A program made the translations under genes and the position numbers. A stretch of 64,000 nt of DNA, from the NCBI GenBank assembly GCA_965226045.1, contig CBDDBU010000023.1, positions 186,001 through 250,000 on the forward strand. Direction: 5' to 3'. The notes under the pieces are model-generated. The model was not told the origin of the DNA. It saw nothing but the letters and a program-made list of their open reading frames with translations, and did not search any database. This stretch comes from CBDDBU01 sp965226045. GTDB taxonomy: Bacteria; Pseudomonadota; Alphaproteobacteria; VGEJ01. Below are positions 25,509-33,590 of the stretch, piece after piece; position 1 is the stretch's first letter; each line of letters starts with the position of its first letter.

Positions 25509-25600
25509 GGACGCCTCCTCCTCCGGGGGTTGGTCACGCCACCACCTTGGCACACTGCGATGCCGTCGGGAGGAGGCGTCCACTCCATCAATATTGAAGG
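25508..25600 (-). ncRNA. Candidate IS110 leader / bridge-RNA region
   Basis: IS110-group elements encode a structured bridge RNA in the non-coding leader before the transposase. Here the leader carries a perfect 14-bp inverted repeat TGGACGCCTCCTCC (25508-25521) / GGAGGAGGCGTCCA (25569-25582) that overlaps the transposase start codon. Only position and base pairing support the call; the target- and donor-binding loops were not identified. Confidence 0.35.
25572..25595 (-). repeat. 24-bp inverted repeat, right arm
   Basis: Perfect complement of 21602-21625. It is followed outward by GAAGGCCGTTTGACA, closely similar to the right tip of IS21-A. Confidence 0.6.
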
Positions 25601-25680
25601 CCGTTTGACAATTTGACATAGACAGCGAGGCTGGAGTTCGATGGTATTGTCGGAGGTCCGATCCGGTCTGGCGGTTTGCG

Positions 25681-25830
25681 ATGGTCGATGCCGGGGAACT
25701 CAGGGCGAAGCTCGCCAAGGTGGAAGCGCTGTTCCAGCGGGCCGGCAGTCCGGGGGGCGCAGGCCGCCGCCGGGGCCGCGATGGACCGGCTTGCACGCCG
25801 GCCTGGGCAGTTCGGACAGGGATCGCGAGC
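25681..25830 (+). pseudogene. Fragment resembling a DUF2786-like helical segment
   Basis: MVDAGELRAKLAKVEALFQR AGS continues in the next frame as AQAAAGAAMDRLAR after a run of G that shifts phase near 25755. The ELRxKLxKVEALFxRAGxxGExxAAxAAxxR pattern recalls DUF2786 proteins. Too short for certainty. Confidence 0.3.
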
Positions 25831-25908
25831 CGGAGGCCGAATTGACGTTCTCGCTGGTTGACGCCGCGCCAGCCGGATACTGCTCAAGACACAAGAAGAA
25901 ACCTTCCG

Positions 25909-27780
25909 ATGCTTCGTAATTTCCACGTTCTCTGCGTTCTCGTCGCGGTTGTCGGCTACGCGGCTGGGGTTCGGGCGCAGGAGTACAGTTCGTTTGTCGT
26001 GTTCGGGGACAGCCTGAGCGACTCCGGCAATATCGCTCATGCGTTGGGTTTGCCAACAGGGAGCAGCTTTACCACCAATCCCGATCCGGTCTGGGCGAGG
26101 ATCGTCGCGCATACCTTCCGCTCGCCAGGGCTACATTCGCTCAGCGGTGGGTCAAACCACGCCTTTGGTGGCGCCTGTGTGAATCTGGACAGTCCGTGCA
26201 CTATTCCTGTGCCGGGGATCGGTCAGCAGATCGATCAATATCTTTCCTCACGGCCCTCGGAGGCGGCCGACCCGGACGCCCTTTACGCCGTTTGGGGCGG
26301 CGCGAACGATGTGTTGGCCGTCGCCGAGGCTGCCGCAAGTACCAGTCCTGGCGTCCGAGCGGTTAATCCTCGAGCCGCCACTCTGGCGGCGGCTCGCGCC
26401 TATACAGATCATATCCGGCGTCTTCAAGAGGCCGGCGCTCGCCATGTCGTGGTCTTCAACTTGGTCGATGCGGGCGAGACGCCGTTTGCACGTCGCGCCG
26501 GCGATCCGAGAATTCCGGCCGCGCTTACCGCTCTCGTGACCCTTTACAACGAGGAGCTCGTCGCGGGCTTTCGTTCGCTCGATGCGGGAATCGTTCCGAT
26601 TAACACCTTCGCCCTGTTCGGGGAGGTTCTCCACGACCCCACGACCTACGGCTTCACCAATGTTCATGGAGCGGCCTGTTCCCCGAGCGAGAGGTTACCT
26701 GTATGCGGCCCATCAGGCTCCAGCTCTCGCGTAACCTATGACCCCGGCACCAACCGGAGTCATTTGTTTGCGGATGACAAGCACCCCAGCGGAGCGGCCC
26801 ACGAGATAGTCGCCAGTGTGGTGACATCAACCCTCGCGGCCCCAGTTCAGGTTTCGCTCGCCGGGGAGGCGGGTGTCGACGCGGTGGCTACGCACCGACG
26901 CGTGGTGTCGCGCGAGCAAATGTCGGAGTTAGGGCTTGAGCGCGCGGTCGGGAGTTGGCGCGGCTACACGGCGGGACACTTGGGCAAACGCGGATTGGAT
27001 GCCCTGCCGCGTCTTGGAAAAGCGCGGGCCGACGTGCACGCGATCACCCTGGGAGCCAGCCAGCGTGTGGCAACCAGCCGTTGGTGGGGCGCCGCACTGA
27101 GCGTCGGCCGCCACGACATTGACGTTTCGGGCGCGGATCTCGAGAGCAACACAGTCGTCGGCTCGGTCCACGGGGTATGGCGTCAAGGCCGCGTAGACCT
27201 GAGCGGTTCGCTGAACCTGGGCAGAAGCCAGGTGGACATCGAGCGTTCGATTGCCCTTGGACCGGCAATGCGCACCGAGCACGGTTCCACGACGGCAGGT
27301 CAGTTCGGGGTCGATATCGATCTCGGCTGGACCCTTTGGGATCTGGAGACGTCCCGTCATGTGCTGGCGCTGGGGGTCTCCTGGCTCAATCAAGAAATAG
27401 ACGGCTACCGCGAACGCGGAAGCTCATCCACCGCGATGAACTTCTCCGGCTTTGATCGTAAGTCCCTCGTCGTCCGCGGCGGCTATCGGATCACGGGAAA
27501 CACGCACCTGGGCGGCGTGACGTTTCGTCCTTACGCCGGGGTGGCACATGAGAGAGAACTGAACGACAGCCCTGTTTGGGTCACGGCCGGCTCCAATACC
27601 ATGCCGGGACGTTTCACCGCTTCGGGCTTCGTGCCACCTGGGCAGTGGCTGAGCGCCGATGTCGGTGTTTCCGCAAGCTTGGGCGAGCGAACGGTCGCTG
27701 TTGTCGGTTACTCCGGGCGTTACGGACACAGGTCACGCGGGGGTCACCAGCTGAACCTCGGATTGCAGATCGCTTTCTGA
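25909..27780 (+). CDS. GDSL-family esterase autotransporter (EstA-like)
   Basis: Secreted lipase/esterase anchored in the outer membrane. The start at 25909 gives a clean signal peptide (MLRNFHVLCVLVAVVGYAAG, VRAQ). The passenger is an SGNH hydrolase: FVVFGDSLSDSGN with Ser35, then WGGANDVL (Asn133) and DDKHPSG (Asp289, His292). Cysteines in GGACVNLDSPCTI may form a disulphide. From about residue 360 a type V autotransporter beta-barrel follows, with alternating strands and the terminal aromatic LGLQIAF. 623 residues, near EstA length. An in-frame upstream start at 25858 would add 17 residues and spoil the signal peptide. Stands alone between IS remnants. Confidence 0.88.
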   Translation: MLRNFHVLCVLVAVVGYAAGVRAQEYSSFVVFGDSLSDSGNIAHALGLPTGSSFTTNPDPVWARIVAHTFRSPGLHSLSGGSNHAFGGACVNLDSPCTIPVPGIGQQIDQYLSSRPSEAADPDALYAVWGGANDVLAVAEAAASTSPGVRAVNPRAATLAAARAYTDHIRRLQEAGARHVVVFNLVDAGETPFARRAGDPRIPAALTALVTLYNEELVAGFRSLDAGIVPINTFALFGEVLHDPTTYGFTNVHGAACSPSERLPVCGPSGSSSRVTYDPGTNRSHLFADDKHPSGAAHEIVASVVTSTLAAPVQVSLAGEAGVDAVATHRRVVSREQMSELGLERAVGSWRGYTAGHLGKRGLDALPRLGKARADVHAITLGASQRVATSRWWGAALSVGRHDIDVSGADLESNTVVGSVHGVWRQGRVDLSGSLNLGRSQVDIERSIALGPAMRTEHGSTTAGQFGVDIDLGWTLWDLETSRHVLALGVSWLNQEIDGYRERGSSSTAMNFSGFDRKSLVVRGGYRITGNTHLGGVTFRPYAGVAHERELNDSPVWVTAGSNTMPGRFTASGFVPPGQWLSADVGVSASLGERTVAVVGYSGRYGHRSRGGHQLNLGLQIAF

Positions 27781-28048
27781 TCTTCATCACGGGAGGAATG
27801 CCACTAGTCACCTGGAATTGAAGTTAATAGCATAAAAGGCTTCTCCCTTTGATTCCGGTCACACAAGATGTTGATCGGCTTTCTGCGTTCCGGGCGCGAT
27901 TTTCTGACTGTGTCGGGCGATGTGCGGGGACTTTCGGGCTTGGGGAAAGTTGACTTTGGGTGCTGTCAGGCAGGCTGGAAGGCTGATATTGCGGCCCCCG
28001 ATTGAGGCGGATCGGGGTGCGGGCGGTGGCATCGGCCGACCGCCGTGG
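27781..28048. other. Non-coding stretch between esterase gene and IS1595 remnant
   Basis: No credible gene. Presumably the esterase 3' region plus the right part of the IS1595 element. Confidence 0.4.
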
Positions 28049-28868
28049 TCAGGCGCGTTGTTCGACGATGTCGCGGTAGCCGGCAGGTCGCAGGCGCGCG
28101 CCGATGCCGAGCAGGGTGTCGAAAGCCGTTGCAGTATGGCGGCGGCGGTTGCAGCGGAACACGAACTCGTCGAGGTAGCGGCGCAGATGGGCGCGGCGCA
28201 GGCCATGGAAGGTTCCGAGCGCCCAGCGCTTCAGGTTCGAGAACACACGATGGATCCAGATCAGCACGAGATGGGCGGGCGTTGCACCGACGACCTTGGG
28301 CTGGTGGTCGTGGTCGGACAGGCCGGGATAGCCTCTCCAGCCATCGGTGATCACCCGCGCGCCCGGCGCCGAGGTCCCGGCAACGAAGGCATGAAGGCTG
28401 CGCGCGGAGAAATCCCCGATCGGCGCCAGCCGGATGCGACGTGGCTCGCCCTCGGGCGATAGCTCGACCGCGCCGGCAATGCGCATCTTGCCTTGCCGGC
28501 TGCGACCTTGCCCGCCTGTGGTCGGGTCTTTTACGGTGCGGAACGGTAGGATGGCCTCATCGATCTCGACCAGGTCCTCAAGCAGGCTGCGATCCGGATC
28601 GACCATGGCGCGGCGCAGCTTGTGCAGCAGGAGCCAGGCACTCTTGTAACTGCCGAGCCCGAGCTGGGCCTGGAGTTGCAGGGCGGAGATACCGTTCGAG
28701 TGGCTGGTCACGATGTGAACGGCCATCAACCAGGTCTTCAGGGGCAAGTGGCTGCGGTGCATGATCGTGCCCGCGGTCACCGAAGTCTCCTTCCCGCAGG
28801 CCGCACATTCCCAGCTCGCCCGGCGACGCTTCAGTCCCCAGCCCCTGTCGTGGCCGCAGGCGGGGCAG
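28049..28868 (-). pseudogene. IS1595-family transposase, N-terminus removed by the IS66-like unit
   Basis: Zinc ribbon CPACGHDRGWGLKRRRASW and CAACGKE, then HLPLKTWLMAVHIVTSHSNG and LGLGSYKSAWLLLHKLRRAM, then the DDE domain (EIDEAILPFR, RVITDGWRGYPGL, and the Asn/His-type end VFSNLKRWALGTFHGLRRAH). Only the first about 40 residues are missing: the reading frame runs into AACTACCCAGGT, the end of the IS66-like unit copy A, at 28869. The element's other end lies in 27860-28048 but was not fixed. Confidence 0.85.
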
Positions 28869-29015
28869 AACTACCCAGGTACCCCGCTCCTGACCGCGAG
28901 AGGATGATGTAGGTGGTCGCCGGGGCCGGGTTTCCGCCGCCGCGTCGTTGATCGTCTCTTGACTCCATAGAATCGGGCGTCTATGGGTTGCGCTCTCGTG
29001 TGACGGGAGCGGCGC

Positions 29016-29681
29016 GTGGGATATTTCGGGTCGAAGGCGACGAGCGGTCTGTGCCAGGCGCTGATTGCGCTGATGCCGCCGCACAGCGTTTACATCGAGA
29101 GCCACCTGGGGGGCGGTGCGCTGATGAAGCGCAAGCCAACGGGCGTGCGCTCGATCGGCATCGACCGCGATGCGCAGGCGCTCGAGGCCTTTGCCTGTGA
29201 CTACCCGGTCGAGTTGGTGCATGGCTGTGCCCATGCCTTTTTGGCCTCGTTCCCGTTTCTGGGCCCGGAGCTGGTCTACAGCGATCCCCCCTATCTGCAC
29301 GCGACCCGCCGTTCGGCACGGCGCTATCGCTTCGACTACGAGGAGGTCGACCATGTCGCGCTCCTGGACCTGCTCAAGGATCTGCCCTGCCAGGTGATGG
29401 TCTCGGGCCATCCCTCGGCGCTCTATGACGAGATGCTGGCGGGCTGGCGCAGTCTGGCGCTGCAGGTGACGACCCAGGCCCAGGTGCGGACCGAGGTCGT
29501 GTGGTTCAACTTCGCGCCCGACCGGGTGCATTGGGCGAGCTACGCAGGCCGGAACTTCACCGACCGCCAGCGCATCAAGCGTAAGGCGGCCAACTGGGGC
29601 CGGCGTTACAAGGCCTTGCCGGCGGGCGAACGCCTCGCGGTGCTGGCCGCCATGATGGCCGTCGATGCCGAGGACCCGTGA
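29016..29681 (+). CDS. D12-class DNA adenine-N6 methyltransferase (passenger), copy A
   Basis: 221 residues. SAM-binding motifs of the alpha-class (Dam-like) adenine methyltransferases: GYFGSKATSG (2-11), VYIESHLGGGALM (25-37, counterpart of the FxGxG motif), GIDRD, and catalytic VYSDPPYLHATRRS with DPPY at 90-93. The C-terminal WFNFAPDRVHWASYAGRNFT and RIKRKAANWGRRYKALP match phage-type Dam proteins. Predicted role: methylating adenines in a short DNA site; the site is unknown. GTG start. The stop overlaps the tnpC GTG start by 4 nt (GTGA), so both proteins are co-translated. No restriction enzyme gene is present, so it is an orphan enzyme carried on a transposable unit. Confidence 0.85.
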   Translation: MGYFGSKATSGLCQALIALMPPHSVYIESHLGGGALMKRKPTGVRSIGIDRDAQALEAFACDYPVELVHGCAHAFLASFPFLGPELVYSDPPYLHATRRSARRYRFDYEEVDHVALLDLLKDLPCQVMVSGHPSALYDEMLAGWRSLALQVTTQAQVRTEVVWFNFAPDRVHWASYAGRNFTDRQRIKRKAANWGRRYKALPAGERLAVLAAMMAVDAEDP

Positions 29682-31216
29682 CGCTGTCGCGCTGGCACGA
29701 GGACCTCGCCGCCCATGACGAGGCCTTCGCGTGCCTGCAAGATCTTCTTGACCCCTCATCCTTCGCAACCACAGTCGTCAAGGCCTTCCGGGAATGGGGC
29801 CAGGGGCTGTTGCGCCTGGCCACGGCGCTCGTCCGGGAGAATGCCGCGCTCGAGCGGGAGAACGCGACCCTGCGGGACCGCATCGCCGAGCTCGAGCGGA
29901 GCGCGGCGCTTGACAGCACCACCAGCAGCAAGCCGCCCGCCAGCGACGGCCTGCGCAAGAAGAGCGGAACCCAGAGGCGCACCCGAAGCCAGCGCGGCAA
30001 GTCCGGCAGGCCAAGCGGCGGCCAGCCGGGCCACAAGGGAACGACGCTGGCGCGGACCGAGAGCCCGGACCATGTTGTGGATCATGACCCCTCCGCCTGT
30101 TCGGGCTGCGGCGCACCGCTGTCGGACGCCGACCGTCACCGCGCGCCCGTCTGTCGACAGGTCTTCGATGTGCCCGAGCCACGCCCCCTGGAGGTCACCG
30201 AACACCGCGCCCATCGCTGCCTCTGCGGCGCCTGCGCCACCGTGACAGGAGCCGTCTTCCCGGACGGCGTGACCGCCCCGGTCCAGTACGGGCCACGCAT
30301 CACCGCCTGGGTGAGCTACCTGCTGTACGCCCAGTTCGTTCCCGAGAAGCGCTTGGCCGAACTCATGAGCGACCTCTTCGCAGTGTCCATCTCCACAGCC
30401 ACGATCACCGCCATGGGCCGGCGAACCGCCAGGCGCTTCGAGCCCTTCCTCGCCCATGTCGCAGACGTGATCCGCACAGCGGTCCCGGTCAAGCACCTCG
30501 ACGAAACCGGCCTGCGGATCGCCGCCCGTACCCGCTGGCTCCACGTGCTGTGCACCCCATTCCTGACCGTCCTGCGCATCGGCGCGGGACGCGGCGATGT
30601 CGAAAAGGACCTCGAAGGCATCCTCATCCATGACGATTACGCCGCCTACTTCACCCTCAAGGGCGTGCGCCACGGCGCCTGCAACGCCCATCACCTGCGC
30701 GAACTCCAGGCCCTGATCGACATCGAGAAGGAAGACTGGGCAAAGAGCATGCACCGCCTCCTTGAGCGCGCACACAGGGCTACCCGCTTCTCCCGTGAGA
30801 ACGGCCGCGACGTGCCCGCCTCCCTGGTGGCCCGGATCTCGCGGGCCTGGGCCCGCATCCTCGACCACGCCATCGCCTTCCACGAGGCGCAGCCGCCGCT
30901 CCGGACCGGCAAGCGCGGACGAAAGAAACGCCGCATCGGTCATAACCTCGCGCTCCGCCTCCGCAAGCACAAGGAGGGATGCCTGCGATTCCTCACCGAC
31001 CCGCGCACGCCGTTTACGAACAATGAGGCCGAACGTGACCTCCGAATGGCCAAGCTGCGCCAGAAGATCTCCGGTGGCTTCCGCTCCGAGAGGGGTGCCT
31101 ACAACTTCGCCAGAATGCGTGCCGTCATCGCCACCGCCCGAAAGCAAGGCTGGAACGTCCTCCAGACCCTGGTGCATCCCGATCCGATGCAACTAATCCC
31201 CCAACTGCGCCTCTGA
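29678..31216 (+). CDS. IS66-family transposase TnpC, copy A
   Basis: 512 residues. Residues 45-75 form a coiled coil (RENAALERENATLRDRIAEL), followed by the SSKPPASDG hinge. The zinc-finger cysteines are at 141/144 and 181-186 (CSGCG, CLCGAC). The DDE catalytic domain has KHLDETGLR (Asp275), LIHDDYAAYF (Asp319/320) and TNNEAERDLRMAK (Glu450). The usual partners TnpA and TnpB (which accompany classical IS66) are absent, as in the ISBst12-type subgroup. GTG start within the methyltransferase stop. Full length and apparently intact. Confidence 0.93.
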   Translation: MTLSRWHEDLAAHDEAFACLQDLLDPSSFATTVVKAFREWGQGLLRLATALVRENAALERENATLRDRIAELERSAALDSTTSSKPPASDGLRKKSGTQRRTRSQRGKSGRPSGGQPGHKGTTLARTESPDHVVDHDPSACSGCGAPLSDADRHRAPVCRQVFDVPEPRPLEVTEHRAHRCLCGACATVTGAVFPDGVTAPVQYGPRITAWVSYLLYAQFVPEKRLAELMSDLFAVSISTATITAMGRRTARRFEPFLAHVADVIRTAVPVKHLDETGLRIAARTRWLHVLCTPFLTVLRIGAGRGDVEKDLEGILIHDDYAAYFTLKGVRHGACNAHHLRELQALIDIEKEDWAKSMHRLLERAHRATRFSRENGRDVPASLVARISRAWARILDHAIAFHEAQPPLRTGKRGRKKRRIGHNLALRLRKHKEGCLRFLTDPRTPFTNNEAERDLRMAKLRQKISGGFRSERGAYNFARMRAVIATARKQGWNVLQTLVHPDPMQLIPQLRL

Positions 31217-31295
31217 GAACACCGGCACCGCTACCAGCCCGGACCCCCACGATCCCTCACATACAAACGCTCGGGCCAATCAGACCTGGGTAGTT

Positions 31296-31600
31296 AGGAG
31301 ACGACGCCGGCCGACGCGACTCCACTGGTCGATCCGCTCGATGGCCCGGGAGAGCGGACTGTCGCACACGACGAGCCGGCGGATATGGGCGGCCTTCAGC
31401 GTGCAGCCGCACCGCTCGGAGACCTTCAAGCTGTCGGGCGATCCGCTGTTCGTGGACAAGGTCCGCGACATCATAGGCCTCTATCTCTCGCCGCCGGACC
31501 GCGCGCTGGTGCTCTGTGTCGACGAAAAGAGCCAGATCCAGGCGCTGGACCGCAGCCAGCCGGTCCTGCCGATGCTGCCGGGCATGCCCGAGCGGTGCAC
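31296..31600 (+). pseudogene. IS630-family transposase fragment
   Basis: HWSIRSMARESGLSHTTSRR, IWAAFSVQPHRSETFKLSGD and ALVLCVDEKSQIQALDRSQP are the standard IS630/ISRj-type N-terminal and first-aspartate blocks. It is truncated upstream by the IS66-like unit and, after MLPGMPER, fused in frame to an unrelated tyrosine recombinase. Confidence 0.85.
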
Positions 31601-32450
31601 ACACGACCTGGCCCGGAACACTCGCGCGAGCTATCGCGACACCTTCAGCCTGCTCCTGCCGTTCGTCAGCCGCAAGCTGCGCAAGCCCGTGGACCGGCTG
31701 GCCGTGCGCGATCTCACGTCCAAACTGGTGCTGCAGTTCCTCGTGCATCTTGAGGAAGATCGCGGCTGTTCCGTTCGAACTCGCAATCAGCGGCTTGCAG
31801 CGATCCGGGCATTTGCCCGCTTCGTCGGCAGCCGCGACCCAGCTCATGTCGAATGGTGCGGCCATATCCGGGCCATTGCATCGAAGAAGTCCTTGTCGCC
31901 ACCGGTCGGATGGCTGACCAGGGCGGACATGGAGGCCATGCTCGCCGTGCCCGACCGCAAGACCAAGCGGGGTCGCAGCGAATACGCACTTCTGCTCTTT
32001 CTCTACAACACCGGGGCGCGTGTCTCCGAGGTCACGCAACTGAAGGTGCGCGATCTGCAGATCAGGCGCGGGAATGGCGGTCACGATCTTGCCACCCTGC
32101 ATGGGAAAGGCGGCAAGACGCGCCAGTGCCCGCTGTGGACCGGAAACCGAACGAGTTCTGGCAGACGAGATCATGGGCCGGGCAGCCGAGGACGCCGTGT
32201 TCGTCAGCAGACTCGGAACGCCCTTTACCCGCTTCGGGGTTTATTGCCTTGTTGAACGTTGCGCGGTCCGGGTGCCGGCCCTGGCGGGCAGAACGATAAC
32301 CCCGCATGTGACCCGGCATACGACGGCCTGCCACTTGGTTCTCGCCGGCGTGGACATCAATACCATCCGCGCCTGACTCGGCCATGTCTCGATCAGCACC
32401 ACCAACATCTATGCCGAAATAGACCTCACGCTGAAAGTCAACGCTGTAGC
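31601..32450 (+). pseudogene. Tyrosine recombinase, frameshift and stop
   Basis: The N-terminal SAM-like domain (RASYRDTFSLLLPFVSRKLR, QFLVHLEEDRGCSVRTRNQR) is followed by the catalytic domain: NTGARVSEVTQL (first Arg) and HGKGGKTRQCPL (Lys). The frame shifts near 32137 and then reads TERVLADEIMGRAAEDAVFV, HVTRHTTACHLV (HxxR) and INTIRA, a TGA in place of the usual Trp, then LGHVSISTTNIYAE (His and the nucleophile Tyr). It resembles the recombinases found as trios in RIT elements, but only one is visible. A short MAFLKSL start at 32508 may be the next, lost gene. Confidence 0.8.
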
Positions 32451-32544
32451 TCTTTGCGAAGTCGGCAGCCAAGACCCGGTCGCTCATGGAAGGAGGACAA
32501 GGATCTCATGGCCTTTCTGAAATCCTTGTGAGGCGGGAGTTATG

Positions 32545-32853
32545 TTGCGTCGTCCTCACCGTTCCCTTGCGCATTAGGCGAACAATATCCTGCGGCGCGA
32601 GCCGGATGCGCAGTGCCGCCCGAAGCGCGCCGAGGCCGAATGCACGCAGGTCATCGTTGAAGTCGCCTATCCGCGGAGACAGGGCAAGCGCCTCAATGCC
32701 CGCTGCTTCGGCGCGTTCGGTCAATGCCGCGAGCGCCATGTCACCCGCGGCATCGGCGTCGTGGGCGATGTGGAGTCGACGCAACGTCAGCGGGAGCAGA
32801 AGGGCGGCAAGGCGGTTGGCCGAGAGCGCGGCAGCCATCGGCATGGCAGGCAT
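32545..32853 (-). pseudogene. Toprim-domain (plasmid/ICE primase-like) fragment
   Basis: LRRLHIAHDADAAGDMALAA has the DxD of a toprim metal site, followed by LTERAEAAGIEALAL and IGDFNDDLRAFG. This pattern occurs at the C-terminus of large primase/helicase-like proteins of plasmids and integrative elements. Only about 100 residues remain. It hints that a conjugative element once occupied this place. Confidence 0.55.
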
Positions 32854-33066
32854 CGCAAAGCGCAGGCGGTCTCCGACCTGACCCTGGACAAGCTGATCCT
32901 GAACGAGGCGCTGTAGGGAAAGTACTGAGGCCTTCGCGCCGCCGCCACTGTGTCGATCATGTGGTCAGTGAACTACAGGTCTCCGAGCGCCGCGCCTGTG
33001 CGGTGCTCGGTCAGGATCGCTCGACACATCGCAAGCTGCCGAAGTGCCGTGTCGATGAAGATGTCC
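32854..33066 (+). pseudogene. IS3-c, 5' remnant (end of orfA and start of orfB)
   Basis: AVSDLTLDKLILNEAL followed by a stop is the typical end of an IS3 OrfA. The orfB frame reads RRRHCVDHVVSELQVSERRA then LGQDRSTHRKLPKCRVDED and breaks at IS3-b3. It continues at 34632. The start of the element is missing. Confidence 0.75.
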
Positions 33067-33137
33067 CCCTCTCTGCCAACATCACTGAGACACCAGCAAC
33101 CTTTGGAATTTCTGTAGGGCGGTGGAGGTGAAAACCG

Positions 33138-33590
33138 ATGACCGCAGAGAGAGACTCGATGACATTGAATGAGGTTTCCGTTCCGGCCCCCAGGGCCGGC
33201 CGCGCCAGACCGACCCCGGACCCGGAGGTTGTGGCCAAGCCGAAGCGGCGCCAGTTCACCGCAGAGTATCGGCTGCGGATTCTGGAGCAGGCGGATCGCT
33301 GCACACAGCCCGGCGAGGTGGGCCGCCTGCTTCGCCGCGAGGGGTTGTACAGCTCGCATCTGACGGCTTGGCGCAAGGCGCGGCGCAAGGGCTCGCTGCG
33401 GGAGTTGGCCGCGAAGAAGCGCGGCGCGAAACCGGCCGAACGCAACCCGCTGGATGCGAAGGTGCGCGCGCTCGAGGCGCAAGTGGCTCGCCTGGAGCAC
33501 GAGTTGCACACCGCGCACACGATCCTGGACGTGCAGGGAAAAGTTGCCGGGCTGCTGGGATTGAACCTCGAACACGGAACGCGCTCTTGA
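33138..33590 (+). CDS. IS3-b3 OrfA
   Basis: 150 residues, 12 fewer than the b1/b2 product because of a deletion after residue 20 (APRAGRARPTPDPE). Helix-turn-helix KRRQFTAEYRLRILEQADRC and LLRREGLYSSHLTAWRKARR, then a coiled coil. A GGGAAAAGTT slippage candidate lies at about 33536-33545. Confidence 0.87.
   Translation: MTAERDSMTLNEVSVPAPRAGRARPTPDPEVVAKPKRRQFTAEYRLRILEQADRCTQPGEVGRLLRREGLYSSHLTAWRKARRKGSLRELAAKKRGAKPAERNPLDAKVRALEAQVARLEHELHTAHTILDVQGKVAGLLGLNLEHGTRS

Larger units (their letters stand above)
28869..31295 (+). mobile_element. IS66-like unit with adenine methyltransferase, copy A
   Basis: 2427 bp bounded by AACTACCCAGGT (28869-28880) and its complement ACCTGGGTAGTT (31284-31295). 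It carries a D12-class DNA methyltransferase and an IS66 TnpC in one operon. Copy B (35334-37760) is the same length, inverted, and differs by one base in the coding parts I compared. No 8-bp target duplication is visible at either copy. The first about 145 bases and last about 80 bases are non-coding. Confidence 0.85.

Noticed and set aside
29678..29681. Treating the methyltransferase and TnpC as a frameshifted single gene
   Set aside because: Both have complete family-length proteins and a standard 4-nt GTGA overlap, found identically in two copies.
29756..31192. Long minus-strand open frame (478 codons) opposite tnpC, repeated at 35437-36873
   Set aside because: Exact antisense shadow of a well-supported IS66 TnpC in high-GC DNA; composition is Gly/Ala/Val/Asp-skewed with no domain.
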